Shown here: positions 47,635 to 56,726 of the stretch, one piece after another
Position numbering within the stretch: the stretch's first letter is position 1
Layout: the number at the start of each line of letters is the position of its first letter
Assembly: GCA_937961665.1 (NCBI GenBank)
Contig: CALGMO010000059.1
Coordinates: 1-64,000, forward strand
Length of the DNA stretch: 64,000 bases
Reading direction: 5' to 3'
Source of the DNA: an uncultured Fimbriimonadaceae bacterium
Lineage (GTDB): Bacteria > Armatimonadota > Fimbriimonadia > Fimbriimonadales > Fimbriimonadaceae
Translations under genes and position numbers: made by a program
Notes under the pieces: generated by a model
What the model was told of the DNA's origin: nothing
Databases searched by the model: none
What the model saw: only the letters and a program-made list of their open reading frames with translations

Positions 47635-48909
47635 TCAGGTCGAGCCGAAGGTCTCAATCAGCTTTCGCCGCTCGATGAACGACCGCACCACGGGGTTCGT
47701 GGCCTTGGCCAGAGCTTGGCGGCCGGGTTCGGTGGAGTAGAGGGCGTCCACCACGGCCTCGACCAACTCGCCTTCGCGCTCCGGGTTCGCTCTGGCCAGC
47801 ACGGCAGCGAGCGGCCCCACCAGCGCCTCGCGCCCACGGGAGGCCACCACTGCGGCGTCGAGCACCGCCCGGTCCGGGTGGGCGAGGAGCGTCGCCAGCG
47901 TGCGGTTGCTCAGCGGCGTCTCGAAGCCGGCGCACACCTCGGCCACCACCTTGGGCGAGCCGGACCCGTGCAGCAGCGCGCGGTCCTCGGCCAGCCGCAG
48001 GCCGGCGACGGCCGCTTCGACCAGCTCCGGATCTCGGTCCCCCGTGGCGCGCCACAGGGTGCGGACCGCGGTCGGGCTGGCGATCCTTCCGAGACCGAGA
48101 GCCGCCTGCGCCCTCAGCGGCGTGGGGTAGGCGGCGTCGTTCAGCGCCGCCTGGAGGAGGCCTTCGTCCTCGGGAGCCGCGATGGTGGCGAGCGCGGTCA
48201 GGTAGGGCATCCGGTCGGCTCGCGGCGCATCGTAGAAGAGCTTCCGGATCGGTGCCGCCGCCTCGCGGGCGCGCAGCTTGCCCAAAGCCTCGACGGCCGC
48301 CAGGCGGACATCCTTGTCTGTGGCTTGAAGCTTCGGGAGGACGAGAGGTATGGCGGCGGCTCCGGAGTTGACCAGGAACTCGATCGCTCTCGGACGGCAG
48401 TCGCCGTTCGAGAGGGTCTCCACGACGTACGGGATCGCGCCTTCGCCCAAGGATCGGAGGGCCGCGGTGACTCCGAGGTACTGGAAGCTCGAGGAGTTCT
48501 TCAACTCCTCCGCCACCGCCTTGGGTTGCCTGGCGGCGATCAGGCGGAGCGTTTCCGTGAGTGCCTTCCTCGCCTCGGCGTCGAAGTCCTGCAGGAGAAC
48601 CGCCACAAGCTTGGCGAGCTTGGGGTGGTCGTACCGGGCGATGTTCCTCGCCGCTGCCAGCTTCTCCTCGCGGGTCATGCCTTGGTACAGGGTCAGGATG
48701 TCGGGTCGATCGGCGGCCTCGATGAAGAAGGCGCGCTGGGCCGCTCCCTCCGGCCCCGTAGCCAGCCGCACGTCGCGTGCGGTGGAGTAGGCGTTGTAGG
48801 CGGCCAGCAGCACCGAGACGAGGATGAGGAAGAGCAGGGTCGTCCACGAACCCCCGCTCTGGCTCAACCGACCGTGCTCGCCGCCGCTCTTCCTGCGAAA
48901 CCAGCCCAT
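47635..48909 (-). CDS. Membrane-anchored HEAT-repeat protein
   Basis: A 424-aa protein. A basic N-terminus and one membrane helix (TTLLFLILVSVLLAAYNAYS, about 22-41) are followed by ~10 alpha-helical HEAT/PBS-like repeats (for example KDVRLAAVEALGKLRARE, TPLRAQAALGLGRIASP and PELVEAAVAGLRLAE). These form a scaffold for protein binding on the outer face or in the cytoplasm; topology is not clear. ATG at 48909 follows a TAAACT box by 8 nt, without a Shine-Dalgarno. It converges on the acyl-ACP-reductase-like gene. Confidence 0.82.
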   Translation of the reverse strand: MGWFRRKSGGEHGRLSQSGGSWTTLLFLILVSVLLAAYNAYSTARDVRLATGPEGAAQRAFFIEAADRPDILTLYQGMTREEKLAAARNIARYDHPKLAKLVAVLLQDFDAEARKALTETLRLIAARQPKAVAEELKNSSSFQYLGVTAALRSLGEGAIPYVVETLSNGDCRPRAIEFLVNSGAAAIPLVLPKLQATDKDVRLAAVEALGKLRAREAAAPIRKLFYDAPRADRMPYLTALATIAAPEDEGLLQAALNDAAYPTPLRAQAALGLGRIASPTAVRTLWRATGDRDPELVEAAVAGLRLAEDRALLHGSGSPKVVAEVCAGFETPLSNRTLATLLAHPDRAVLDAAVVASRGREALVGPLAAVLARANPEREGELVEAVVDALYSTEPGRQALAKATNPVVRSFIERRKLIETFGST

Positions 48910-48923
48910 CCGTTCGCAGTTTA
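48909..48923 (-). promoter_or_regulatory. -10 box of likely leaderless HEAT-repeat gene
   Basis: TAAACT (minus strand, 48923-48918) ends 8 nt before the ATG at 48909. Confidence 0.4.
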
Positions 48924-49028
48924 TTCGGCGGCGGGGCCCGGTTGTCCTGCCGGATTTGCCGCCGGCGCTCGCCGGGAAGCCTCCAGCGGAGTGCACGGAA
49001 AGCCGACGATGGAGGGAGGAGCCCGCCG

Positions 49029-49199
49029 ATGATCGTCCTGGCCTTGAGCGGATACCTGCTTGTCGCGACCGGCTTCTACGTGCTGATGTGCCGCACGGCC
49101 CGCTACCGCGAGGAGGAGGACTCCGGCATTCCCAAGCCCGGCCAAGCCGAGATCATCGATCTGGAGGCGGCGCGCAGCCGGAAGCGGCGCGCCGCCTGA
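49029..49199 (+). CDS. Small single-span membrane protein
   Basis: A 56-aa protein with one hydrophobic helix (IVLALSGYLLVATGFYVLM) and a short charged C-terminal tail ending RSRKRRAA. A strong GGAGGGAGGAG lies 7-8 nt before the ATG, which supports expression. It sits between two minus-strand genes, so it is transcribed alone. No family recognised. Confidence 0.6.
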   Translation: MIVLALSGYLLVATGFYVLMCRTARYREEEDSGIPKPGQAEIIDLEAARSRKRRAA

Positions 49200-49207
49200 C
49201 CCCGCGG

Positions 49208-49768
49208 CTAGAACTGGACCTTGACGGCGTCGCGGGCCGCCGGCTCGTCGAGCTCGAACAGGTCGGCCTTCTGGAAACCGCCCGACGATGCCAGGATGTT
49301 GGTGGGGAAGGACTCCAGCTTGGTGTTGTACTGCGTCACCACGTTGTTGTAGTACTGGCGGGCGAACGCGATCTTGTTCTCCGTGCTCTTGAGCTCCTCC
49401 TGGAGCGACAGCATGTTCTCGTTCGACTTCAGCTCGGGGTAGCTCTCGGCCAGCGCGAAGAAGCTCCCGAGGGCGGCGCTGACCTGTCCCTCGGCGGCGG
49501 CCTTGTCCCGGACCGAGGAGGCGCTCAGGGCTGCGTTCCGAGCCTTGATCACCTTCTCCAAGGTCTCCTGCTCGTGCTTCATATAGCCCTTCACGGTCTC
49601 CACCAGGTTGGGGATCAGGTCGTACCGGCGCTTCAGCTGCACGTCGATCTGCGCCCACGCGTTGCGCGTCTCCTGACGGAGGGCGACCAGCTTGTTGTAC
49701 ATGCCGATCACCCAGAAGAGCAGCAGGACGACAACGATCAGCAGTATCCATCCCATCGTTCCGACCAC
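49208..49768 (-). CDS. lemA: LemA family protein
   Basis: A 186-aa protein. N-terminal membrane helix (WILLIVVVLLLFWVIGMYN) is followed by the LemA coiled-coil body with diagnostic RQETRNAWAQIDVQLKRRYDLIPNLVETVKGY and ENKIAFARQYYNNVVTQYN segments. Members are inner membrane proteins with a periplasmic helical domain and unclear role. A GTG at 49768 or the ATG at 49756 can start it. No HtpX or TPM-domain partner gene follows as it does in many genomes. Confidence 0.95.
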   Translation of the reverse strand: MVGTMGWILLIVVVLLLFWVIGMYNKLVALRQETRNAWAQIDVQLKRRYDLIPNLVETVKGYMKHEQETLEKVIKARNAALSASSVRDKAAAEGQVSAALGSFFALAESYPELKSNENMLSLQEELKSTENKIAFARQYYNNVVTQYNTKLESFPTNILASSGGFQKADLFELDEPAARDAVKVQF

Positions 49769-49806
49769 CTCGTTTCGCGTTCGGAAGCTCTACGGGCGCC
49801 GCTCGA

Positions 49807-50229
49807 CTAAGGTTGCGGGGTCCTGACGAGGAGCACCGGCTCCCGGTCGAAGCCGCCGGGGTCTCGGAACAGCAGCCGGTCCTTGCCGTTGGGGATCAGC
49901 TCGATCTCCTTGTTCATCTGAACGGCCGCGCGGCCGAGCGACTCGATGGGACGCCCCAGGTAGGTGTCGACGCGCAAGAAGGCCTTGCCGTCCGCGAAGC
50001 TCACCGACCCGGACTTCGTCGTCCCGGCCTCCAGCAGCTCGAAGCGGCTGCCACGGAGGACCAGTTCGACCTTGGCCACCGCGCGGACGACGCTCGGGTC
50101 GACGCCGGGCGGCGCCGCAAGCTTCCGCTCGCCCGTCCAGCGGCCTTGGAAGTCGAAGGAGGGGCCGCACCCCGCCGCCAGTGCCGCCAGGGTGCCGAGG
50201 GCTATAATCCGAGGGATGGAGCCCCGCAT
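49807..50229 (-). CDS. Predicted lipoprotein of unknown function
   Basis: A 140-aa protein with signal peptide and lipobox (LAALAAGC, Cys about residue 20). The mature part is a small beta-rich domain (FQGRWTGERKLAA ... FRDPGGFDREPVLLVRT). The chosen ATG at 50229 lies 14 nt inside the divergent purL gene, so the two coding starts overlap head to head. Anchored to a membrane; function not recognised. Confidence 0.7.
   Translation of the reverse strand: MRGSIPRIIALGTLAALAAGCGPSFDFQGRWTGERKLAAPPGVDPSVVRAVAKVELVLRGSRFELLEAGTTKSGSVSFADGKAFLRVDTYLGRPIESLGRAAVQMNKEIELIPNGKDRLLFRDPGGFDREPVLLVRTPQP
50203..50216 (+). promoter_or_regulatory. Consensus -10 box of leaderless purL
   Basis: A perfect TATAAT (50203-50208) ends 7 nt before the purL ATG at 50216, so the transcript should start on or next to the ATG. 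The box lies inside the coding region of the divergent lipoprotein. No TTGACA-like -35 is visible. Confidence 0.65.
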
Positions 50230-52489
50230 CACGCCGGAAGTGTACACCTCCATGGGCCTGACCGACGAGGAGTACTCCCTTCTCGTCCGGCTTCACGGAA
50301 GGGAGCCGACCTACACCGAGCTGGGGATGTTCGCCGTGATGTGGAGCGAGCATTGCGGCTACAAGTACTCCCGCCCGGTGCTGTCCCTCTTCAAGAAGTA
50401 CCGCGAGGCGCTGGAGGGCGAGGGGCTCGAGAACGCGGGCATCGTGGACCTCGGCGACGGTCTGGCGGTCACGATGAAGATCGAGTCGCACAACCACCCG
50501 TCCGCGGTGGAGCCGTATCAGGGAGCCGCCACCGGCGTGGGCGGGATCATCCGAGACATCCTGACGATGGGCGCCCGTCCGATCGCCTCGCTGAACTCCT
50601 TGCGCTTCGGGACGATCGGCGGGGATCGGGAGGCTCCCGAGACGGTGGCGCGGAACCGGTACCTGTTCGAGCACGTCGTGGCCGGGATAGCCGGCTACGG
50701 CAACTGCGTGGGCGTGCCGACCGTGGCTGGAGAGGTGGCCTTCCATCCGAGGTACAGCGGAAACCCACTGGTCAACGCCATGTGCGTCGGCGTTCTGCGG
50801 AAGGAGGAGATCGCCACGGCGGCGGCCAAGGGCGTCGGCAATCCGGTCGTCTACCTGGGGTCGGCGACGGGGAAGGACGGCATCCACGGCGCTACGTTCG
50901 CGAGCGACGCCTTGGGAGAGGACAGCGACGCGAAGCGCCCGAACGTGCAGATCGGCGACCCGCTCGCGGAGAAGCTGCTGATCGAGGCGACGCTCGAGGC
51001 GCTGCGAACCGGAGCCATCGTGGCCATCCAAGACATGGGCGCGGCAGGTCTGACGTGCAGCACGGTGGAGATGTCCAGCAAGGGCGGGGTCGGCATGAGG
51101 ATCGATCTCGACCTCGTTCCCATGCGCGAGCCGGACATGACCGCCTACGAGCTGATGCTCAGCGAGAGCCAGGAGCGGATGCTGGCCGTCGTGGAGCGGG
51201 GAAGGGAGGAGGAGGTTCTCCGCGTGTTCCGCAAGTGGGGCGTGCATGGGGTCGTGATCGGCGAGGTTACGGACGACGGGCTCGTCACCGTGCTGCGGGG
51301 CGGCAAGGTGGAGGCGAGGCTGGACCCGAAGCTCCTGACGGACGCCTGCCCGACCTACCGCGCGCCCTTGGAGGTGCCCGAGTACCACGAGCGGGCACTG
51401 CGCTTCGAGCCGACGGGGTTCGAGTCCGTCGACGCCGGCGAGGCGCTTGTGCGGCTGCTGGCCTCGCCGAACGTCGCGAGCAAGAGGTGGGTGTTCGAGC
51501 AGTACGACCAGCAGGTGCAGACGCAGACCGTCGTGCTGCCCGGGGCGGGGGACGCCGCGGTGATCGCGCCCAGAGGCACACGCAAGGCGATCGCGCTGAA
51601 GACGGACGGCAACGGCCTGCAGACGTATCTCCATCCGCGCGTGGGAGGCCAGCTCGCGGTCGCCGAAGCCGCCCGGAACGTTGCGTGCACGGGCGCGCTG
51701 CCGGTGGCCGTCACCGACGGCCTCAACTTCGGGAATCCTCAGCGCCCGCACGTGTTCTGGCAGTTCAGTGAGGCCGTCCGCGGAATCGCCGAGGCGTGCG
51801 ACACGCTGGACACGCCGGTGATCAGCGGAAACGTCAGCTTCTACAACGAGAGCGACCTTGGAGAGGTTCTGCCCACCCCCGTGATCGGCATGCTCGGCAT
51901 CCTGGAGGATCGCGACGCGGCCTTGAAGATGGCCCCGCGGGAGCCGTGCGCCCTCTGGATGATCGACTACCCGGTGAGCTTGGGGCCCCAGATGGGTCTG
52001 GGCGCGTCGGAGTTCCTCGCCACGATCTTGGGAGTCGAGGACGGCGTGCCCGTCTCCCCGAACCTCGAAGCCGAGAAGCGGCTCTGCCGGCTTCTGGCCG
52101 ACCTAGCGCACTCCCGCACGATCCTGAGCGCGCATGACTGCAGCGAGGGAGGATTGGCCGTCGCGCTGGCCGAGATCGCGATCGCCGGAGGCCGAGGGCT
52201 CGAGGCGGACCTCTCGAGCGAAGGTCTACCGGACGCCGCGGCGCTGTTCGGCGAGTGGCCCGGCAGGGTGGTGGTCGGAGTGGCTTCTGAGAAGGAAGCG
52301 GATCTGCAGCGCGCTGCCGAGGCGGCCGGGCTGCGTTGCCGGAAGATCGGCGTGTTCGGCCCGACGGAGACGTTGTCGCTGCGGATCGAGGGGCGGGAGA
52401 TCGTCCGCGCCGCGGTTGGGGATCTCACCGAGGCCTACCACGGCGCGTTGCCGAGCTTGCTGATGGAGGCCCCGCAAGCCTCGGTATAG
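50216..52489 (+). CDS. purL: Phosphoribosylformylglycinamidine synthase subunit PurL
   Basis: A 757-aa small-type PurL that aminates FGAR to FGAM in purine synthesis using ammonia from PurQ. Blocks recognised: MWSEHCGYKYSRPVL, VTMKIESHNHPSAVEPYQGAATGVGGIIRD, VYLGSATGKDGIHGATFAS, QDMGAAGLTCSTVEMSSKGGVGM and VAVTDGLNFGNPQRP. PurS and PurQ are not adjacent in this window. The start at 50216 is set by the family N-terminus and the -10 box 7 nt upstream. The next gene follows with its own promoter at the purL stop codon. Confidence 0.95.
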   Translation: MEPRITPEVYTSMGLTDEEYSLLVRLHGREPTYTELGMFAVMWSEHCGYKYSRPVLSLFKKYREALEGEGLENAGIVDLGDGLAVTMKIESHNHPSAVEPYQGAATGVGGIIRDILTMGARPIASLNSLRFGTIGGDREAPETVARNRYLFEHVVAGIAGYGNCVGVPTVAGEVAFHPRYSGNPLVNAMCVGVLRKEEIATAAAKGVGNPVVYLGSATGKDGIHGATFASDALGEDSDAKRPNVQIGDPLAEKLLIEATLEALRTGAIVAIQDMGAAGLTCSTVEMSSKGGVGMRIDLDLVPMREPDMTAYELMLSESQERMLAVVERGREEEVLRVFRKWGVHGVVIGEVTDDGLVTVLRGGKVEARLDPKLLTDACPTYRAPLEVPEYHERALRFEPTGFESVDAGEALVRLLASPNVASKRWVFEQYDQQVQTQTVVLPGAGDAAVIAPRGTRKAIALKTDGNGLQTYLHPRVGGQLAVAEAARNVACTGALPVAVTDGLNFGNPQRPHVFWQFSEAVRGIAEACDTLDTPVISGNVSFYNESDLGEVLPTPVIGMLGILEDRDAALKMAPREPCALWMIDYPVSLGPQMGLGASEFLATILGVEDGVPVSPNLEAEKRLCRLLADLAHSRTILSAHDCSEGGLAVALAEIAIAGGRGLEADLSSEGLPDAAALFGEWPGRVVVGVASEKEADLQRAAEAAGLRCRKIGVFGPTETLSLRIEGREIVRAAVGDLTEAYHGALPSLLMEAPQASV

Positions 52490-52512
52490 TGGAAGGCAGG
52501 AGGCGTGCATCA
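52485..52512 (+). promoter_or_regulatory. -10 box and ribosome binding site of the TPR gene
   Basis: TATAGT (52485-52490) includes the TAG stop of purL. AGGAGG (52498-52503) lies 8 nt before the ATG at 52512. In contrast to the leaderless genes this transcript would have a leader of about 15 nt. Confidence 0.45.
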
Positions 52513-53978
52513 TGGCCAAGGGATTCGCGTCGCTCGTCTTGCGTTGGTTCGTGGCCCTGATTCTCGCTGCGGCCATCGGTTCGGCGCGAGCGCAGAGCCC
52601 GGAGGAGCTGCAGAGGGCGGTGGCGGACGCGGCGGGCCTCTATAAGGCGGGCAAGCTGGAGGACGCCGTTCGCGCCTTCGAGCAGCTCAGGGAGCGGGCG
52701 CCGGACAACGCCGACGTTCAGGCGTGGCTCGGGTTCCTGTACCTGCGATCCAACCGCGCGAAGGATGCGGTGCCTCTGCTGGAGCAAGCGAGCAAGGCGC
52801 GGCCGAACGACCTCGAGGTGGCGAACAACCTCGGTGCGGCGTACAGCGAGTCCGGCGACCTGGAGGCGGCGGAGAAGGTCTACGCCAAGATCGTCGCGGC
52901 CAGCCCGTCGCAGTTCGACGGCTGGTACAACCTCGGGAGCGTCCGGCTGAAGCGCAAGGATCCCAAGGGCGCGGTGGACGCGTTCCAGAAGGCGGCGGCG
53001 ATTCGGCCGAACGATCCGTACGTGCACAACAACCTCGGCGTGGCCTACGAGGCGATGGGAGACAACCTCAAGTCGGCCCAGTCGTTCGTGAAGGCCGCCA
53101 ACCTCTCGCCCACCACCGCCGTCTTCCTGAGGAACGCGGGCTTCGCCCTGGTCCGAGCCCAGCAGACCCAGGCGGCGGTGCCGTTCTTCGAGCAGGCGCT
53201 GAAGCTGGAGCCGAAGAACGACGATCTGAGAGTCGCTTTGGCCGACGCCTACACCAGACTTGACCGACGGAAGGAGGCGCTGGCGATCTACGAGTCGCTC
53301 CAAGAGCGGATGGCCGATCGTCCGGGGTTCTGGTTCAACCTCGGCGTGTTGCGCGCCCAGAGCAACGACCTCGAGGGAGCCTCCGCGGCGTACGAGCGGG
53401 CTCTGGAGGTCAACCCGAACGACCTCGACGCGCTCAACAACCTGGGTCTGCTGCACTACAGGCGCGGGCGCTACGAGCAGGCCCGAACGGTGTTCCAGAA
53501 ACTCGTGGGCCTGAACCCTTCCAGCACCCAGGCGAAGCTGAACCTGGCCGCGGCCTGCCTGAAGCTCGGGGATCGCAAGGAGGCCGCAGCCCAGTGGCGC
53601 GAGGTGCTCAAGTCCAACCCGAGCCAGTGGCTCGTGCGACTGAACCTGGCGAACCTCCTTTGGCAGGACGGAGACGCCGAAGGAGCCAAGGCTCAGTACG
53701 ACCTGGTGCTGAAGGAGAATCCGAAGTCGGCGGAGGCTTGGAACGGGATCGGTCTGTACCACCTCGCGCGCTCGAGGCTGGAACCCGCCCGGCAGGCCTT
53801 CGCGAGCGCCCTCGCGGCCAATCCGAAGTTCTCGCCCGCGGCCGTCAACCTGGCGATCGTCTACGAGCGGCTCAACCGAAAGCAAGACGCGATCCGCACT
53901 CTCCAGCAGGCTCTGAAGAACGATCCGAGCAACGCCGAGATTCAGAGGAATCTCAAGCGTCTTCGCGAACAGGGGTAG
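52512..53978 (+). CDS. Secreted tetratricopeptide repeat protein
   Basis: A 488-aa protein with a signal peptide (about 1-27, ending ARAQ). It contains about 12-13 TPR units of 34 residues from about residue 30 to the end, with the usual W-LG-Y-A-F-A-P spacing (for example VANNLGAAYSESGDLEAAEKVYAKIVAASP and ALNNLGLLHYRRGRYEQARTVFQKLV). It is a periplasmic or surface scaffold for protein contacts. Partner unknown. The NAD kinase gene starts 7 nt downstream. Confidence 0.9.
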   Translation: MAKGFASLVLRWFVALILAAAIGSARAQSPEELQRAVADAAGLYKAGKLEDAVRAFEQLRERAPDNADVQAWLGFLYLRSNRAKDAVPLLEQASKARPNDLEVANNLGAAYSESGDLEAAEKVYAKIVAASPSQFDGWYNLGSVRLKRKDPKGAVDAFQKAAAIRPNDPYVHNNLGVAYEAMGDNLKSAQSFVKAANLSPTTAVFLRNAGFALVRAQQTQAAVPFFEQALKLEPKNDDLRVALADAYTRLDRRKEALAIYESLQERMADRPGFWFNLGVLRAQSNDLEGASAAYERALEVNPNDLDALNNLGLLHYRRGRYEQARTVFQKLVGLNPSSTQAKLNLAAACLKLGDRKEAAAQWREVLKSNPSQWLVRLNLANLLWQDGDAEGAKAQYDLVLKENPKSAEAWNGIGLYHLARSRLEPARQAFASALAANPKFSPAAVNLAIVYERLNRKQDAIRTLQQALKNDPSNAEIQRNLKRLREQG

Positions 53979-53985
53979 GTTCCGC

Positions 53986-54849
53986 GTGAGAATCCACCTC
54001 GTCGCCAATCCAGGCCGGGAGGACGCGATCGCCGCGGCTCGGGAGCTCTGCGAGAGGCTCGCCTCCCAGGGGCACGAGCTGGCTGTCGAGGCGGATTCCG
54101 CGCACCTTCTCCCGTGTCCGAGGCTGGATGTGCCCGAGCTGGGAAAGGCCGATCTGATGGTCTCGTTCGGGGGCGACGGCACCCTGATCAAGGCCGCGGA
54201 GATCTGCAGCGCGCACGGCACACCCATCCTCGGCGTGGCCTACGGAACGTTCGGCTTCGTCACGCAGTGCCACCCGACGCAAGTGGAGCAGGCGATCGAC
54301 GCTTTCGCCCGGGGCGAGCTGGAGATCGAGGAGAGGATGATGCTGCAGGCCGACCTCGTGCGCGGCGGCCAGGCCATCGCCTCGTTCCACGCGCTCAACG
54401 AGGTGGTCGTCCAGCGCTCCGCCACCGACCGCATGATGGTGTTCCGCGTGGTGGTCGATGGCGAGAAGATGACCAGCTACCCTGCGGACGGGGTGCTGCT
54501 GGCCACTCCGACCGGATCCACCGCCTACAACCTCTCGGCGGGCGGCCCGATCGTCGACCCGAGCGTCAACGCGTTCGTGATGACGGCCCTGGCTCCGCAC
54601 AGCCTGAGCAGCCGCTCGCTGGTCTTCCGGCCGGACGCCGTGGTGGAGCTGAACGTCGTCTCCCGGGGCGACGCCGTTCTGACGACCGACGGCCGCACTC
54701 GGATGCACATCCTGATGGGCGACTGCGTCCGCGTGACCCGATCCGCCCGCACCACGAAGCTGGTCCGCATCGATTCCCGGGACTTCGTGCGAAAGCTCAA
54801 CGCCCTGCTGTTCTGGAGCCACAGCATCTGGCGGGAGAAGGAGACGTGA
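53986..54849 (+). CDS. nadK: NAD kinase
   Basis: A 287-aa NAD(H) kinase making NADP from NAD and ATP. Motifs: GGDGT at 62-66 (catalytic Asp within), NEVVVQRS, and the Gly-rich TPTGSTAYNLSAGGPIV. The start is a GTG 7 nt after the TPR gene. The last codons overlap the oppF-type ATPase start as GTGA, so the two are coupled. Confidence 0.95.
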   Translation: MRIHLVANPGREDAIAAARELCERLASQGHELAVEADSAHLLPCPRLDVPELGKADLMVSFGGDGTLIKAAEICSAHGTPILGVAYGTFGFVTQCHPTQVEQAIDAFARGELEIEERMMLQADLVRGGQAIASFHALNEVVVQRSATDRMMVFRVVVDGEKMTSYPADGVLLATPTGSTAYNLSAGGPIVDPSVNAFVMTALAPHSLSSRSLVFRPDAVVELNVVSRGDAVLTTDGRTRMHILMGDCVRVTRSARTTKLVRIDSRDFVRKLNALLFWSHSIWREKET

Positions 54850-55754
54850 GCGAGCCGCTTCTGGTGGTGCGGGGCCTCAGCGTCGACTTCGCCCTTCCCG
54901 GAGGGGCCCACCGCGCTCTGGACTCGGTGAGTCTGACGGTGAGGAGGGGAGAGACCGTCGGCATCGTCGGGGAGTCGGGGTGCGGCAAGACGACGCTCGC
55001 GCGGGCCATCCTGGGGCTGGAGAGGCCTTCCGCGGGATCCATCGAGTTCCGATCCCCGCGCGGAGTGGAAGGGCTCGGGATGGTCTGGCAGGATCCATCG
55101 GCCAGCCTCGACCCCCGTTGGACGGTCGCGCGGAGCGTCGCGGAGCCGGCCCGAATCCACCGCAAGCAGGCGGACGTCGGCGCCCTCCTGAGGGAAGTCG
55201 GCCTCGACGAGAGCCACGGCTCCCGCTTTCCGCACGAGCTGAGCGGCGGCCAGCGACAGCGCGTGGCCATCGCCAGGGCGCTGTCTCTCCGGCCCGACCT
55301 GCTGATCTGCGACGAGCCGACCGCCGCGCTCGACCTGAGCATCCAGTCGCAGATCTTGAACCTCATTCGGGACGAGCAACGGAAGCTCGGCTTTTCGGTC
55401 CTGTACATCTCCCACGATCTGCCGACCGTTCGGTTTCTTTGCGACCGGATCGTCGTGCTGTATCTGGGGAGGATCGTGGAGGAGGGACCGTCGGGCGATC
55501 TGTTCGAGCACCCCCTGCACCCTTACACGAGGATGCTTCTGGATTCGGTGCCCTCCGTGGAGAAGGTGGGACAGCTCCCGCCGGGCGGGGTCGGAGAGAT
55601 CGGTAGCCGACCGGACCGAGGCTGCGTGTTCGCGCCGAGGTGCCCCTACGCGGAGGATCGTTGCCGGTCCGAGGCTCCCCCGCTCAGGGGCGGGCAGGGT
55701 CGGCAGGCGGCCTGCTGGAAGCCTCTGGGCGCCACGGGGCCGTCCGACGTCTAG
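54846..55754 (+). CDS. OppF/DppF-type ABC transporter ATP-binding protein (orphan)
   Basis: A 302-aa ATPase. Walker A GESGCGKTT (42-50), signature LSGGQRQR, Walker B LLICDEP, and the C-terminal peptide-transporter extension with Cys residues in CVFAPRCPYAEDRC. This is the peptide/nickel-type ATPase F subunit. Permease, substrate-binding and D-type ATPase genes are absent from both sides, so its partners must be encoded elsewhere. The GTG start overlaps the nadK stop as GTGA. Its TAG stop shares CTAG with the convergent ribokinase stop. Confidence 0.9.
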   Translation: MSEPLLVVRGLSVDFALPGGAHRALDSVSLTVRRGETVGIVGESGCGKTTLARAILGLERPSAGSIEFRSPRGVEGLGMVWQDPSASLDPRWTVARSVAEPARIHRKQADVGALLREVGLDESHGSRFPHELSGGQRQRVAIARALSLRPDLLICDEPTAALDLSIQSQILNLIRDEQRKLGFSVLYISHDLPTVRFLCDRIVVLYLGRIVEEGPSGDLFEHPLHPYTRMLLDSVPSVEKVGQLPPGGVGEIGSRPDRGCVFAPRCPYAEDRCRSEAPPLRGGQGRQAACWKPLGATGPSDV

Positions 55755-56671
55755 GCCAGTCCGAGCACGAACGTCTCCAGCTCCGCTCGGGTTGGCAGGC
55801 TGGGCTGGGCGCCGGGCCGTGTGGTAGAGAGCGCGCCCACGTAGTTGGCCAGCCTCGCCGCCTCGACCAAGGGCTTACCCTCGGCTAGAAACACCGCCAA
55901 CGCCCCATTGAAGGCGTCGCCCGCCGCGGTGGTGTCCACGGGATCGACTCGCGGTGCGGAAAGGAGCCTGCCGGGGCATTCCTCGCCCTGGATCCAGCAA
56001 CCTCTCTCGCCGAGCGTGATAACCACGTTCCTCACGCCGCGGGCCAGGAACCAGTTGGCTGCCTCGGCGGAGGCCTCGTCCGTGTCGGGCGCAATGCCGG
56101 TGAGCGCGAGCGCCTCGGATTCGTTCGGAGTGATCAGCCAGAGCCTCCCGAGGACGTCGTCGGAGACCGGTCGGGCTGGAGCCGGATTCAGGATCACCCG
56201 CACCGACGAGGGCGCAGCGAGGATGGCGCTCTCCACCGTTTCCTTCGGCGTCTCGTGCTGGAAGAGCGCGATGCTAGCGTCGGCGAAGTCGTCGGTCGCC
56301 CGGCGGACCTCGTCGGCCGCGAGTTCGCCGTTGGCGCCAGCCACGACCACGATTCGATTCTGTCCGGTCTCGTCGACCCAGATGGCTGCGGCTCCGGTGG
56401 GCTGGGTGTCGGTGCGCAGGATCGTCTCTGTTCTTATTCCGGCCTGCTCGTAGCTGGCCAGCATGGCCTCCGTTTGGGCGTCCTTGCCGACCTTGGCCAC
56501 CAACACGACCCGGCCGCCGAGCTTGGCCGCCGCGACCGCCTGATTGGCGCCCTTGCCGCCGGGATGCACCGACCATCCGAGTCCGTGCACCGTCTCGCCC
56601 GCTTCGGGGCACCGGCTCACGCGAAACACATAGTCGATGTTGGCGCTGCCGACCACGACGATCTTGTCCAT
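55751..56671 (-). CDS. rbsK: Ribokinase (PfkB family)
   Basis: A 306-aa sugar kinase. N-terminal GSANIDYVF, substrate motif HPGGKGANQA, and the C-terminal signature DTTAAGDAFNGALAVFLAEG with catalytic Asp. It phosphorylates ribose to ribose 5-phosphate, which is the substrate of the Prs encoded in this window. The ATG at 56671 has GGGAGG upstream; a GTG at 56683 is a weaker alternative. No ribose transporter is adjacent, so another PfkB substrate remains possible. Confidence 0.88.
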   Translation of the reverse strand: MDKIVVVGSANIDYVFRVSRCPEAGETVHGLGWSVHPGGKGANQAVAAAKLGGRVVLVAKVGKDAQTEAMLASYEQAGIRTETILRTDTQPTGAAAIWVDETGQNRIVVVAGANGELAADEVRRATDDFADASIALFQHETPKETVESAILAAPSSVRVILNPAPARPVSDDVLGRLWLITPNESEALALTGIAPDTDEASAEAANWFLARGVRNVVITLGERGCWIQGEECPGRLLSAPRVDPVDTTAAGDAFNGALAVFLAEGKPLVEAARLANYVGALSTTRPGAQPSLPTRAELETFVLGLA

Positions 56672-56726
56672 CGTGCCTCCCACTCCGCGGCCCCTTTTCT
56701 CTGGCTCAGATCGTCCCGTAGGATTG

